Source: a bacterium
GTDB lineage: Bacteria; Myxococcota_A; UBA9160; UBA4427
NCBI GenBank assembly: GCA_024742285.1
Contig: JANSYR010000012.1
Location: forward strand, 1 to 36,259
Length of the DNA stretch: 36,259 nucleotides
Reading direction: 5' to 3'
Part shown: in pieces, positions 25,486-32,234 of the stretch
Position numbering within the stretch: the first letter of the stretch is position 1
Layout: the number at the start of each line of letters is the position of its first letter
Program-made: the position numbers and the translations under genes
Notes under the pieces: generated by a model
What the model saw: the letters and a program-made list of their open reading frames with translations, nothing else
Told to the model about the DNA's origin: nothing
The model's database searches: none

Positions 25486-26627
25486 CGTCCGGTCGCGTCG
25501 ACCGAGGGCCAGTCGAAGCGGGCGAAGAGGGGCGCGAGCTCGTCGCGGATCTCGTCTTCGTCGAGACCGAACTCCTGGAGCGAGTAGCGGTGCTTCGTTT
25601 CGTGGGTGCCCGCATGCGCCTGCGCTTCGTCGAGGGTGCGCCGGAAGGACGGGTCGATCGTGTATCCGAAGTCGCGATACACGCGTTCGACGACGTCCCT
25701 CGGTCGCGCGATCAGCTCCCGGTAGTCGATCTCGGTCGCGGGGATCTCCGGATGGCGCGCGAGCACCGCGGCGGGATAGGTGTAGCTGTGGAGCGACTGC
25801 TCGATCAGCCGCGCGAAGCCGGCCTCGATGCGCTCTTCGGGGACGCCCCGGATCTCCCAGAAGCCGCGCATCAGCTTCAGCAGGCTCGGCATCGTCTCCA
25901 GGGGGTTGCGGTAGGGCACGATGAACTTCGCGTCGGGGAAGAACTCGATCAGCGACTCGACGCGGCCGGTGAAGGTCGGGTTCTTCGAGAGGTGCGTCTT
26001 GCCCGGTCCGTTCAGATAGAGCTGGCGCCGGATGCACTCGCGATAGAAGCGCATCAGGCGTCGACGCTTCCGCTCCGGCATCTCGTCGACGTAGTGGAAG
26101 CTCACGACCGAGAGGTCGGGCACGCGCAGCGCCCAGGAGCCCGACGAGCAGGAGTAGGTCAGGATCCCGTCGTCCTCTTCCGGGTAGTCCGCCGCCTGGT
26201 GGTGGGCATCGCGGGTCTTCGAGTAGCGCGCGTCACTCCGGGCCCGGGCGCGGCGCGCGAAGAACCCGCCGAGGCGTTCCTCGTCGAAACGCGCGCTCCA
26301 GCGGATCAGCACCTTGGGCAGGAGCGCCGGCCAGAAGAGCTCGTACATGAGGAAGCACGAAAAACGCTCGTCCCGGTAGAGCAGGTCGTGCAGGTGGGTC
26401 GTTCCGCTCCGGCCGTGGCCGATCACGAAGACGGGCTCCTCGATCCTGGTCTTCCGGAGTCCCGGGAAGAAGAGGGGGTCGAGGGCGAAGCAGATCGCAT
26501 TCAGGCCGGCGATCAGCGGCACCCGCAGCAGGAGCAGCGAGAAGAGCTTCCTCGATCGGCGCGGGTCGCTCTCGTTCCACGCGTACCGCAGCATGCGGCC
26601 CCAGCAGGCCCAGTCGAAGTAGAACAC
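25482..26627 (-). CDS. PAPS-dependent sulfotransferase
   Basis: 381 residues. The 5'-phosphosulfate-binding loop is GHGRSGTTH (70-78), and a 3'-phosphate-binding segment appears as FIVPYRNPLETMPSLLKL. A C-terminal YSLQEFGLDEDEI tail is common in this subgroup of the sulfotransferase 3 family (PF13469). It transfers sulfate from PAPS to an alcohol or amine, here of unknown identity; a lipid or sterol-like acceptor is possible. Start is GTG at 26627 with GGGA upstream. A hydrophobic stretch (about 28-52) suggests membrane association. Same strand as the DUF3237 gene 19 bases upstream. Confidence 0.88.
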   Translation of the reverse strand: MFYFDWACWGRMLRYAWNESDPRRSRKLFSLLLLRVPLIAGLNAICFALDPLFFPGLRKTRIEEPVFVIGHGRSGTTHLHDLLYRDERFSCFLMYELFWPALLPKVLIRWSARFDEERLGGFFARRARARSDARYSKTRDAHHQAADYPEEDDGILTYSCSSGSWALRVPDLSVVSFHYVDEMPERKRRRLMRFYRECIRRQLYLNGPGKTHLSKNPTFTGRVESLIEFFPDAKFIVPYRNPLETMPSLLKLMRGFWEIRGVPEERIEAGFARLIEQSLHSYTYPAAVLARHPEIPATEIDYRELIARPRDVVERVYRDFGYTIDPSFRRTLDEAQAHAGTHETKHRYSLQEFGLDEDEIRDELAPLFARFDWPSVDATGR

Positions 26628-26646
26628 CGCGCCGTCCCGCTCGCCG

Positions 26647-27102
26647 TCAGCCGTTCACGAGCTCGTAGACGCCGTACTCGACGCAGTCCGGATGCATGCG
26701 CCCCTCGCCGACGGCGACGGTCGTCGAAAGCCATGCGTAGCGCTCGTCTGCGCACTCGAAGCGGACGTGGGTGAGGAAACGATTGTCCCCGTACTCCGTC
26801 GACTTCCCTGCGGCGAGCTTGCCACCCACGACCTCGTTGAAGTCCATGATCCCCGAGTAGCGCATGTAGATCGGGACCTCGTCCTCCGTTCGCAGCATCA
26901 GCCGGACGTCGACCTGTCCGAAGCCTTCTCCCGCGTCGAGCAACCACTCGCCGCCGGGGGGGAGGACGGTGCCGCGGAGGCGCTCGCCTTCGAAGGTCCC
27001 TCCGGTCACGGCGAAGATCCGTCGCGTCCCGTTCGGCATCGGTCCGATCTCGACCGGCGCGCCGACGGTGGCCTTCATCTGGAAGAGGTGTTCGAGCTGC
27101 AC
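26647..27102 (-). CDS. DUF3237 protein
   Basis: 151 residues from a GTG at 27102 that has GGAGG seven bases upstream, the decisive argument for this start. The sequence matches the DUF3237 pattern: LEHLFQMKATVGAPVEIGPMPNGTRRI (split by a turn), GERLRGTVLPPGGEWLL, VDVRLMLRTEDEVPIYMRYSGI, and THVRFECADERYAWL. The fold is a small beta-barrel; function is unknown, although neighbours in many genomes are catabolic enzymes. It is likely the first gene of an operon with the sulfotransferase. Confidence 0.85.
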   Translation of the reverse strand: MQLEHLFQMKATVGAPVEIGPMPNGTRRIFAVTGGTFEGERLRGTVLPPGGEWLLDAGEGFGQVDVRLMLRTEDEVPIYMRYSGIMDFNEVVGGKLAAGKSTEYGDNRFLTHVRFECADERYAWLSTTVAVGEGRMHPDCVEYGVYELVNG

Positions 27103-27195
27103 GAGAGATCCTCCGGCCCACCAGGGCCTCGACAGGGAATCCCAGAAGGGGCGGGGCGACAACCCGCGATCCGGCCCCCGGGCTAGGCTGTCGCG

Positions 27196-28041
27196 ATGCG
27201 CTTCACCGACTTCGACCACCACATGGCCTTCGTGAACGGACAGCAGATCCACTACGTCCGCGCGGGCGCGGGGCCCGCCGTCGTCCTCCTGCATGGCTGG
27301 CCGCAGACCTGGTACATGTGGCGCAAGATCATCCCGGCGCTCGCGGAGCACTACACCGTCCTCGCGCCGGACCTGCGCGGGTTCGGACAGTCCTCGAAGC
27401 CGCTGGACGGCTACGACAAGCGGACGGTCGCGGTCGACATCTGGGAGCTGGTCGAGTCGCTCGGGTTCGAGGACGTGGCGCTCGTCGGTCACGACATGGG
27501 TGGGCCGACGGCCTACGCGTACGCCTGTGCCCACCCGGCGGCGGTCCGTCGCCTGACGATCCTCGACGTCGCCGTCACGATCGACGAGGCGGAGCAGGCC
27601 GAGTACTACAAGCGACTCTTCCATCTCTCGTTCAACGCCGAGCCGGACATCGCGATCCAGCTCGTGACCGGGCGCGAGCGCGAGTTCCTCACCCACTTCT
27701 ATCGACGTTGCTACAACCCCGGCGCCTTCAGTCTCGAGGACATCGACGAGTACGTCGCGGCGTTCTCCGCGCCGGGGGCGATGCGTGGGAGCATGGCGCA
27801 CTACGGGGCGCTGCCCCTCGACCTGAAGCACAACCAGGAGAACGCGAAGACGAAGCTCGAGATGCCGGTGCTCGCGCTCGGCGGCGCGATGAGCTTCGGG
27901 GCCGGGGTGAAGAAGAGCCTCGAAGCCGTGGCCAACGACGTGCGTGGGGGCGTGATCGAGGGGTGCGCGCACTGGGTCGCGGAAGAACAACCGGAACGCC
28001 TGCTCGAGACGTTGCTGCCTTTCCTCGACGAGGACCGCTGA
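27196..28041 (+). CDS. Epoxide-hydrolase-type alpha/beta hydrolase
   Basis: 281 residues. The oxyanion-hole motif HGWPQTW (33-39) and the Asp nucleophile D100 in VGHDMGGPTA assign it to the epoxide hydrolase / haloacetate dehalogenase branch. A catalytic histidine is H259 in GCAHWVAEEQP. The usual acid after the sixth strand is not evident: the segment reads VLALGGAMSFG (225-235) where an Asp is normally found. The residue may be relocated as in some epoxide hydrolases. The substrate is unknown. Start ATG at 27196, 93 bases from the divergent DUF3237 start. Confidence 0.88.
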   Translation: MRFTDFDHHMAFVNGQQIHYVRAGAGPAVVLLHGWPQTWYMWRKIIPALAEHYTVLAPDLRGFGQSSKPLDGYDKRTVAVDIWELVESLGFEDVALVGHDMGGPTAYAYACAHPAAVRRLTILDVAVTIDEAEQAEYYKRLFHLSFNAEPDIAIQLVTGREREFLTHFYRRCYNPGAFSLEDIDEYVAAFSAPGAMRGSMAHYGALPLDLKHNQENAKTKLEMPVLALGGAMSFGAGVKKSLEAVANDVRGGVIEGCAHWVAEEQPERLLETLLPFLDEDR

Positions 28042-28162
28042 CCCGGCGCCGGTTTCGGCGATCGCCTAACCTCGGGATTCCCGCGATGATGCGGGAATCA
28101 TGGAGTCGGGCGTCGCGCGATGGAGATCGCGTCGGGGCCCGCTCCGCCAGCAGGAGCCAACC

Positions 28163-28639
28163 ATGCTTGCAGTCGGGAGCGATGCGCCCGACTTCTCGGC
28201 GCAGGACCAGGACGGGAACACCGTCTCGCTGTCCTCGCTGGCCGGGAAGTGGGTCGCCATGTGGTGGTATCCGAAGGCCTCGACGCCGGGTTGAACGCGT
28301 CAGGGCCACGGGTTCCGTGAGCAGAAGGACGCGTATGAAGGAGCGAACGCCGTCGTGATCGGCGTCTCCTTCGATTCGGTGGCGGACCAGAAGACGTTCG
28401 CCGAGAGCGAGGGCTTCCCCTATCCGCTCCTGTCCGATCCGGACAAGGCGATGGGAGCGGCCTACGATGCTTGTCGCCAGGAGGGCGAGAAGTACTTCGA
28501 GGCCGGGATTCCGAGGCGGATCAGCTACCTGATCAGCCCGGACGGCAAGGTCGCGAAGGCCTACGACGTCGAGAACGATGGACTCGACCTCGATGGTCAC
28601 GCTGCGGCGGTCCTCGCCGACATCCGGGCGGGGAGCTGA
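28163..28639 (+). CDS. Selenocysteine-containing peroxiredoxin (PrxQ/BCP-like), TGA at codon 44
   Basis: The frame starts at an ATG at 28163 (AGGAG eight bases upstream) and runs to TGA at 28637-28639, with one in-frame TGA at 28292-28294. Reading that TGA as selenocysteine gives 158 residues. The site lies in PKASTPG-U-TRQ, exactly where PrxQ/BCP proteins have the peroxidatic cysteine (TPGCT). Upstream VGSDAPDFSAQDQDG and LAGKWVAMWWYPK, and downstream GVSFDSVADQKTFAE, FPYPLLSDPD and YLISPDGKVAKAY, are normal peroxiredoxin. The PrxQ resolving cysteine five residues later is a His (H49). A SECIS-like hairpin follows the TGA. It should reduce peroxides; without Sec machinery it would be a broken gene. 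No sel genes are in the window. Confidence 0.85.
28292..28334 (+). promoter_or_regulatory. SECIS-like hairpin immediately after the in-frame TGA
   Basis: Directly after TGA (28292-28294), ACGCGTC (28295-28301) pairs perfectly with GACGCGT (28328-28334). Inside, GC (28305-28306) pairs with GC (28321-28322), A320 is bulged, and CACGG (28307-28311) pairs with CCGTG (28315-28319) around a G-U-U apical loop. The loop lies 17 bases after the TGA, close to the 18 of the E. coli fdhF SECIS, and carries the G-U that SelB recognises there. The fold is drawn by hand. Confidence 0.7.
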
Positions 28640-28670
28640 TCGCGTTCGCGCGAGGCGCTTCCCGTCGGAA

Positions 28671-28715
28671 AAACGAAGACGCCCGGAGGATCGATCCTCC
28701 GGGCGTCGTTCGTTT
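28671..28715. terminator. Bidirectional intrinsic terminator
   Basis: A perfect 30-base palindrome at 28678-28707 (half GACGCCCGGAGGATC) is extended by AAACGAA on the left and TTCGTTT on the right, with a single unpaired G at 28708. It lies between the convergent selenoprotein gene (stop 28639) and the minus-strand exported-protein gene (stop 28732). A-rich and T-rich flanks make it usable in both directions. Confidence 0.85.
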
Positions 28716-28731
28716 CGGATCCGGGGTCGGC

Positions 28732-29232
28732 CTAACGTCGGCGAGCCGCGAAGGTGCCGTTGAAGGCGACGACCCGGTTGCCGATCCGGTCGCTCCGGCC
28801 CGCGAAGTCGGCGCCGAGTCCCGATTCGACCAGCTCGGCGTGGAGGGGGAGGGCGGTCTCGACGCCGGCGTAGTCGAGGCGGATTTCCGCCTCGATGCCG
28901 TCGGGGCGCGCGCGTCCGACGATCTCGAAGCGCACCCGCGCGTCGTCGTGCTCGCAGACGCCGGTCCCCATGCGGGTCGTTCCGGCACCGTCCGCGACGG
29001 TGAGGGTGACGTCGGTGATGCAGTCGAAGGTCCGCTCCTCGACCGCGGCGCCTGCGTCGAAGCGCGTCTCCGTCACGAGCAGGAGGAACGCGTCGTCGCC
29101 TTCGTAGCGGCCAGCGGCCGCATGCGAGATCGTCTGGCCGCTGGCAGCGGTGGCGATCGTGCTGGCCTGGGTCGCGAGTCCCGTGAGCGCGAGGAAGATC
29201 GTGAGGCTGCAGACGACGAGGCGACGGATCAT
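28732..29232 (-). CDS. Exported protein of unknown function
   Basis: 166 residues from the ATG at 29232, with AGGAG eight bases upstream. The signal peptide is at about 1-24 (RRLVVCSLTIFLALTGLATQA). The mature part is beta-rich: GRYEGDDAFLLLVTETRFD, FDCITDVTLTVADG, RMGTGVCEHDDARVRFEIVGRARPDG. Two cysteines (CITD and CEHD) could form a disulfide. I do not recognise the family. Its start codon is within one base of a possible plus-strand ATG at 29231. Confidence 0.75.
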   Translation of the reverse strand: MIRRLVVCSLTIFLALTGLATQASTIATAASGQTISHAAAGRYEGDDAFLLLVTETRFDAGAAVEERTFDCITDVTLTVADGAGTTRMGTGVCEHDDARVRFEIVGRARPDGIEAEIRLDYAGVETALPLHAELVESGLGADFAGRSDRIGNRVVAFNGTFAARRR

Positions 29233-29830
29233 GGGGTGGCTCCTGGCTAGGCGAGGGGGACGCGGGCTCGCGTCGCCCCTCATCGAGCAAGGCGCAGACG
29301 GGGCGCGAATCGGGCAAACATCTCGTCTAGACGGCCCAGAGGGGATTCCCCTCGGGGAAAAATGGCGTCGGGCGCGCGCGGCGACCTCGGCCTGCCTGGC
29401 CCTCGCCCTCGGCTGCGCCAGCCCGACCCGCCACGTCCCCGAGCCGTGGGCCAGTGATCCCGTGGCCGGCGCGGCCCTGACGGAACGGGCGGCGACGACC
29501 TGCGTGGCCTCGGGGCGCAACGGCGGAATCCAGCCCGTACGCCCCTTCGTGACCGACGGCTGCTCACGCTTTCCCGACGCCGAGTGGAATACGTCGTGCT
29601 GCGTCGAGCACGACATCGCCTACTGGTGCGGCGGAACGGCGGAGGATCGCGAGGACGCGGACGCGACCTTCGGCGCCTGCGTCGCCGCGAAGGCCGGCGG
29701 CTTCATGGGATGGTTCATGGAGACCGGCGTCCGGGTCGGCGGCCACCCGATCTTCCCCTCGTCCTACCGGTGGGGCTACGGCCATCCCTACGCGGGCGGG
29801 TATCCGTCGGCGGAGGCGACCGAGCGCTGA
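29231..29830 (+). CDS. Phospholipase A2-like lipoprotein (start unresolved)
   Basis: 199 residues if the ATG at 29231 is used. The recognisable part begins with a lipoprotein-type signal, RRARAATSACLALALGCASP, whose lipobox cysteine is C62. Then comes VTDGCSRFPDAEWNTSCCVEHDIAYWCGG (split: DGCSRFP at 109-115, CCVEHDIAYWCGG at 123-135). The CC-x-x-HD-x-x-Y arrangement (H127, D128, Y131) matches the phospholipase A2 catalytic helix. A signal peptide fifty residues in is implausible. A better placed ATG with GGGG upstream at 29362 is in another frame, so a one-base error or mutation near 29371-29380 is possible. The enzyme would act on outer-membrane or external phospholipids. Confidence 0.65.
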   Translation: MGWLLARRGGRGLASPLIEQGADGARIGQTSRLDGPEGIPLGEKWRRARAATSACLALALGCASPTRHVPEPWASDPVAGAALTERAATTCVASGRNGGIQPVRPFVTDGCSRFPDAEWNTSCCVEHDIAYWCGGTAEDREDADATFGACVAAKAGGFMGWFMETGVRVGGHPIFPSSYRWGYGHPYAGGYPSAEATER

Positions 29831-29849
29831 GCCGAGGACGCGTCCGTCT

Positions 29850-30284
29850 TCAGGCGAGGCGCCACTGCACCAGCGTGTAGGCGGGCTCGCCCTCGTGGTG
29901 CTCGAAGACGGGCTCGACCTTCGCGCCGATCGGGATGTCGCCTTCGGGCGGGTCGACGAGATTGCCGACCATGCGGATTCCGTCGGCGTCCGCGAACTCG
30001 ACGAGCACGACGACGTAGGGACATGCTTCGACGAGGACCGGGTGGACCGGATGATGAGGGCGCTGCCAGCTGAAGATGCGCGCCTCGCCCGGGATCGGCT
30101 CGAAGCCGAGGTCGAAGGAGTGACACTGGTGGCAGATGTATTCCGCCGTCCACTGCCAGGTACCACACGCGCTGCAGCGTTGGGCGACGAGCTCGCCGCG
30201 CGCGGCTGCTGCCCAGTAGGGACCGTCGAGGTCGTCGGCGATCGGCTTCGGGAGCCCTTCCGGAAGGACGAAAGAGTCGCTCAC
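29850..30284 (-). CDS. DUF35 / Zn-ribbon OB-fold protein
   Basis: 144 residues. The rubredoxin-like zinc ribbon has C37, C40, C51 and C54 (CSAC and CHQC), followed by an OB-fold with IFSWQRPHHPVHPV, VVVLVEFADADGIRMVGNLVD and GAKVEPVFE. DUF35 proteins pair with thiolase-like partners: the DUF35 domain of ChsH2 and Ltp2 form the retro-aldolase of steroid side-chain degradation in actinobacteria. Here the partner gene lies directly upstream. Start is GTG at 30284 with GGAGG seven bases upstream, overlapping the stop of a mini-ORF in GTGA (see 30281-30402). Confidence 0.92.
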   Translation of the reverse strand: MSDSFVLPEGLPKPIADDLDGPYWAAAARGELVAQRCSACGTWQWTAEYICHQCHSFDLGFEPIPGEARIFSWQRPHHPVHPVLVEACPYVVVLVEFADADGIRMVGNLVDPPEGDIPIGAKVEPVFEHHEGEPAYTLVQWRLA

Positions 30285-30389
30285 GACGTGGCCTCCGGGG
30301 TCCGGTCGTGCCCGCTCACAGCGTGGCCTCCGGGGTCCGGTCGTGCCCGCTCACAGCGTGGCCTCCGGGGTCCGGTCGTGCCCGCTCAC
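30281..30389 (-). other. Chain of three 12-codon mini-ORFs linking the thiolase-like and DUF35 genes
   Basis: On the minus strand the reading frames GTG...TGA at 30389-30351, 30354-30316 and 30319-30281 encode MSGHDRTPEATL, the same again, and MSGHDRTPEATS. Each GTG overlaps the previous stop in GTGA: the first overlaps the thiolase-like stop, and the last stop overlaps the DUF35 GTG. Each start has GGAGG seven bases upstream. The sequence is exact; whether ribosomes translate them is not known. Confidence 0.6.
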
Positions 30390-30402
30390 AGCGTGGCCTC
30401 CG
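30288..30402. repeat. Tandem array of three perfect 35-bp repeats plus a 10-base partial copy
   Basis: Exact copies at 30288-30322, 30323-30357 and 30358-30392, each beginning GTGGCCTCCGGGGTCC and ending CGCTCACAGC, then a 10-base partial copy at 30393-30402 inside the thiolase-like gene. Each unit contains, on the minus strand, the GGAGG, the GTG and the TGA of a mini-ORF. The array lies across the 3' end of the thiolase-like gene and the leader of the DUF35 gene, and appears to be a duplication of that junction. Confidence 0.97.
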
Positions 30403-31573
30403 AGCCGAAGATCGAGTTGGTGGCGGGCACGACCATCGGGCCCGAGTTCACGAAGGCGACGTCCGCCCCTTCCACGGGATTGGGCGACGTGCCGCGAATC
30501 TGCCGGACGGCTTCGATGTTCAGCTCGAGGCCGTGCATGTAGCACTCGGCGAGGTTGCCGCCGCTCGTGTTGAGCGGCAGCTTGCCCTTGGGCGCGATCA
30601 GGTTCTCGAAGGCGATCACTTCGTTGGCGTTCTCGTAGGTGCAGAAGCCGTGCTCGATCAGGCTCATCACGACGCCGCCCGTGAAGTTCTCGTAGCTCTG
30701 GACCACGTCGACGTCCCCCGGTCCGAGCTCGGCCATCGAGAAGAGGTCGGGGGCGACCGTCTTGAAGCTCGACGTCGCATAGTCGGGGTTGTTGTGTCCA
30801 CCGGCGCCCGCGCGGTACTCCGCGCCCTGCGCCGCGCCGAGCAGGTAGACCGGCTTCTGCTTGAGGTCCTTCGCGCGATCGGCGGGGACGAGTATCAACG
30901 CGGCGGCGCCGTCGTTCTCGAGACAACAGTCGAAGAGGCGGAAGGGCTCGGTGATCCAGCGCGAGTTGTCGTAGCCCTCCTCGTCGAGGGGGCGCCCGCG
31001 CATCACGGCGCGAGGGTTGTTCTGGGCGTGGTGGTACGAGGCCATCGAGACCGCGCGCAAGGTGCTGCGCGAGATCCCGTGCTCGTGCATCAGCCGCGTG
31101 GTCCGCATCGCGAACATCTGCGCCGGCGACATCACGCCGTACGGGATGGACGTCGCATAGGAGCCGGTGATCGCCGTCGGGTAGTGTGCGCCCGATCCGA
31201 AGCGCGCGCCTTGCCCCTGCGCGAGTCCTCGGTAGACGACGACGCAATCCGCCACGCCGGCGTGGATCGCCATCGCGGCATTGCCGATCGCGCCGGAGCC
31301 GCCGCCGCCCCCGCCTCCCCAGACCATGTTCGCGAAGCGGAGCGACTTCATGCCGAGGGCCGCTGCGACGCGGTCGGCCGGATTCTTGTCGTCGGCGTAC
31401 GAAGCGATCCCGTCGATCTCGCGCGGGTCGATCCCGGCGTCTTCCGCGGCGGCGAGGATCGCCTCGAGCGTCAGCTTGAACTGCGCGTCCGGCGACTGCC
31501 CGTGCTTGTAGTAGGTCGTCTCGCCGATCCCGGCGACCGCGACCTGGCCGCGCATCGTTCGCTTCGAAGGCAT
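30386..31573 (-). CDS. Thiolase-like protein (Ltp2/SCP2 type), probable DUF35 partner
   Basis: 395 residues from the ATG at 31573; a TTG six codons upstream is also open. The thiolase fold is recognisable: VAVAGIGETTYYKHG, IDGIASYAD, MFAMRTTRLMHEHG, RPLDEEGYDNSRWITEPFRLFDCC (spread), NTSGGNLAECYMHGLE. The segment where thiolases carry the nucleophilic cysteine (NxNCxxGS) reads MVWGGGGGGGSG (83-94), with no cysteine. Ltp2-type aldolases also lack it, so a retro-aldolase or related C-C lyase with the downstream DUF35 protein is more likely than thiolysis. The tail SEATL resembles the repeated PEATL of the array. Confidence 0.85.
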   Translation of the reverse strand: MPSKRTMRGQVAVAGIGETTYYKHGQSPDAQFKLTLEAILAAAEDAGIDPREIDGIASYADDKNPADRVAAALGMKSLRFANMVWGGGGGGGSGAIGNAAMAIHAGVADCVVVYRGLAQGQGARFGSGAHYPTAITGSYATSIPYGVMSPAQMFAMRTTRLMHEHGISRSTLRAVSMASYHHAQNNPRAVMRGRPLDEEGYDNSRWITEPFRLFDCCLENDGAAALILVPADRAKDLKQKPVYLLGAAQGAEYRAGAGGHNNPDYATSSFKTVAPDLFSMAELGPGDVDVVQSYENFTGGVVMSLIEHGFCTYENANEVIAFENLIAPKGKLPLNTSGGNLAECYMHGLELNIEAVRQIRGTSPNPVEGADVAFVNSGPMVVPATNSIFGSEATL

Positions 31574-31651
31574 CGCCCGCTCTCCCTGCAAGGGTGGCTC
31601 CGAGCGCCGACGATACGTGGACGTCGAAGCGCTCTCAACCGCAAGCCGCGA

Positions 31652-32077
31652 CTAGGGAAGGCAGGGGGTCGTGCCCGCGCAGGCGAGACCGGAGGGGCCG
31701 GGGGCGTCGCCCGTCTGGAAATAGAAGAAGAAGACACCGAAGTCGGCGGTCGTGGTCGCGCCGTTCGCATCCGGATCGACGCAGGCGCAGACCTCCGGCG
31801 TGACGCTCACGAACGTGCCCGTGAAACACTCGAAGAAGATGCCGAAGTCGGCGGTCGTGGTCCCGCCGTCGTTGTTGTAGTCCGCGTCGCAGGCGTCCCC
31901 GAAGCCGTCCGGATCGCAGTCGAGCTGGTTCGACGCTTCGTTGGGCCCGTTCGCGGTCGTCAGGCAGTTGTCGTACGCGTCGGGGACGAGGTCGGAGTCC
32001 TGGTCGCTGACGCTTCCCGCGAACGCGGGCGACGCGACGAGGAAGACGAGGAAAGCGAGGAGGGGTCGTATCGGCAT
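31652..32077 (-). CDS. Exported protein with calcium-binding type repeats
   Basis: 141 residues. The signal peptide is MPIRPLLAFLVFLVASPAFA (1-20). Then comes a thrombospondin-type-3-like acidic stretch (DQDSDLVPDAYDNC, LDCDPDGFGDACDADYNNDGG). Two similar segments follow, GGTTTADFGIFFECF (71-85) and GATTTADFGVFFFYF (106-120), each preceded by a D/N-rich loop (DYNND and DPDAN). The pattern recalls dockerin or EF-hand-like pairs that bind calcium outside the cell. No enzyme domain is fused to it. Start ATG at 32077. It is divergent from the molybdenum hydroxylase operon across 157 bases. Confidence 0.75.
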   Translation of the reverse strand: MPIRPLLAFLVFLVASPAFAGSVSDQDSDLVPDAYDNCLTTANGPNEASNQLDCDPDGFGDACDADYNNDGGTTTADFGIFFECFTGTFVSVTPEVCACVDPDANGATTTADFGVFFFYFQTGDAPGPSGLACAGTTPCLP

Positions 32078-32234
32078 GTGTCCATTGACGCCCGGGCGGC
32101 CCGCGAGGTCAAGCGAATTCTCGCGGTGAAGCGGATTCGGTTCACGAAATGCGCCCGAGAGAGCCCAGAGACGGCGTTGTGGGTCGACCCCAGAACGCGC
32201 CATAATCGAGCTTTCCGATCCGAAGGGAGATCCC

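Noticed and set aside
28163-28639. The peroxiredoxin as a plain pseudogene with a nonsense mutation
   Set aside because: The single stop falls precisely on the catalytic Cys codon as TGA, the frame is otherwise intact, and a hairpin of SECIS type follows. A random nonsense mutation at that codon is far less likely.
30288-30402. The three 35-bp repeats as a CRISPR array
   Set aside because: The units abut directly with no spacers, and they duplicate a gene junction. No cas gene is nearby.
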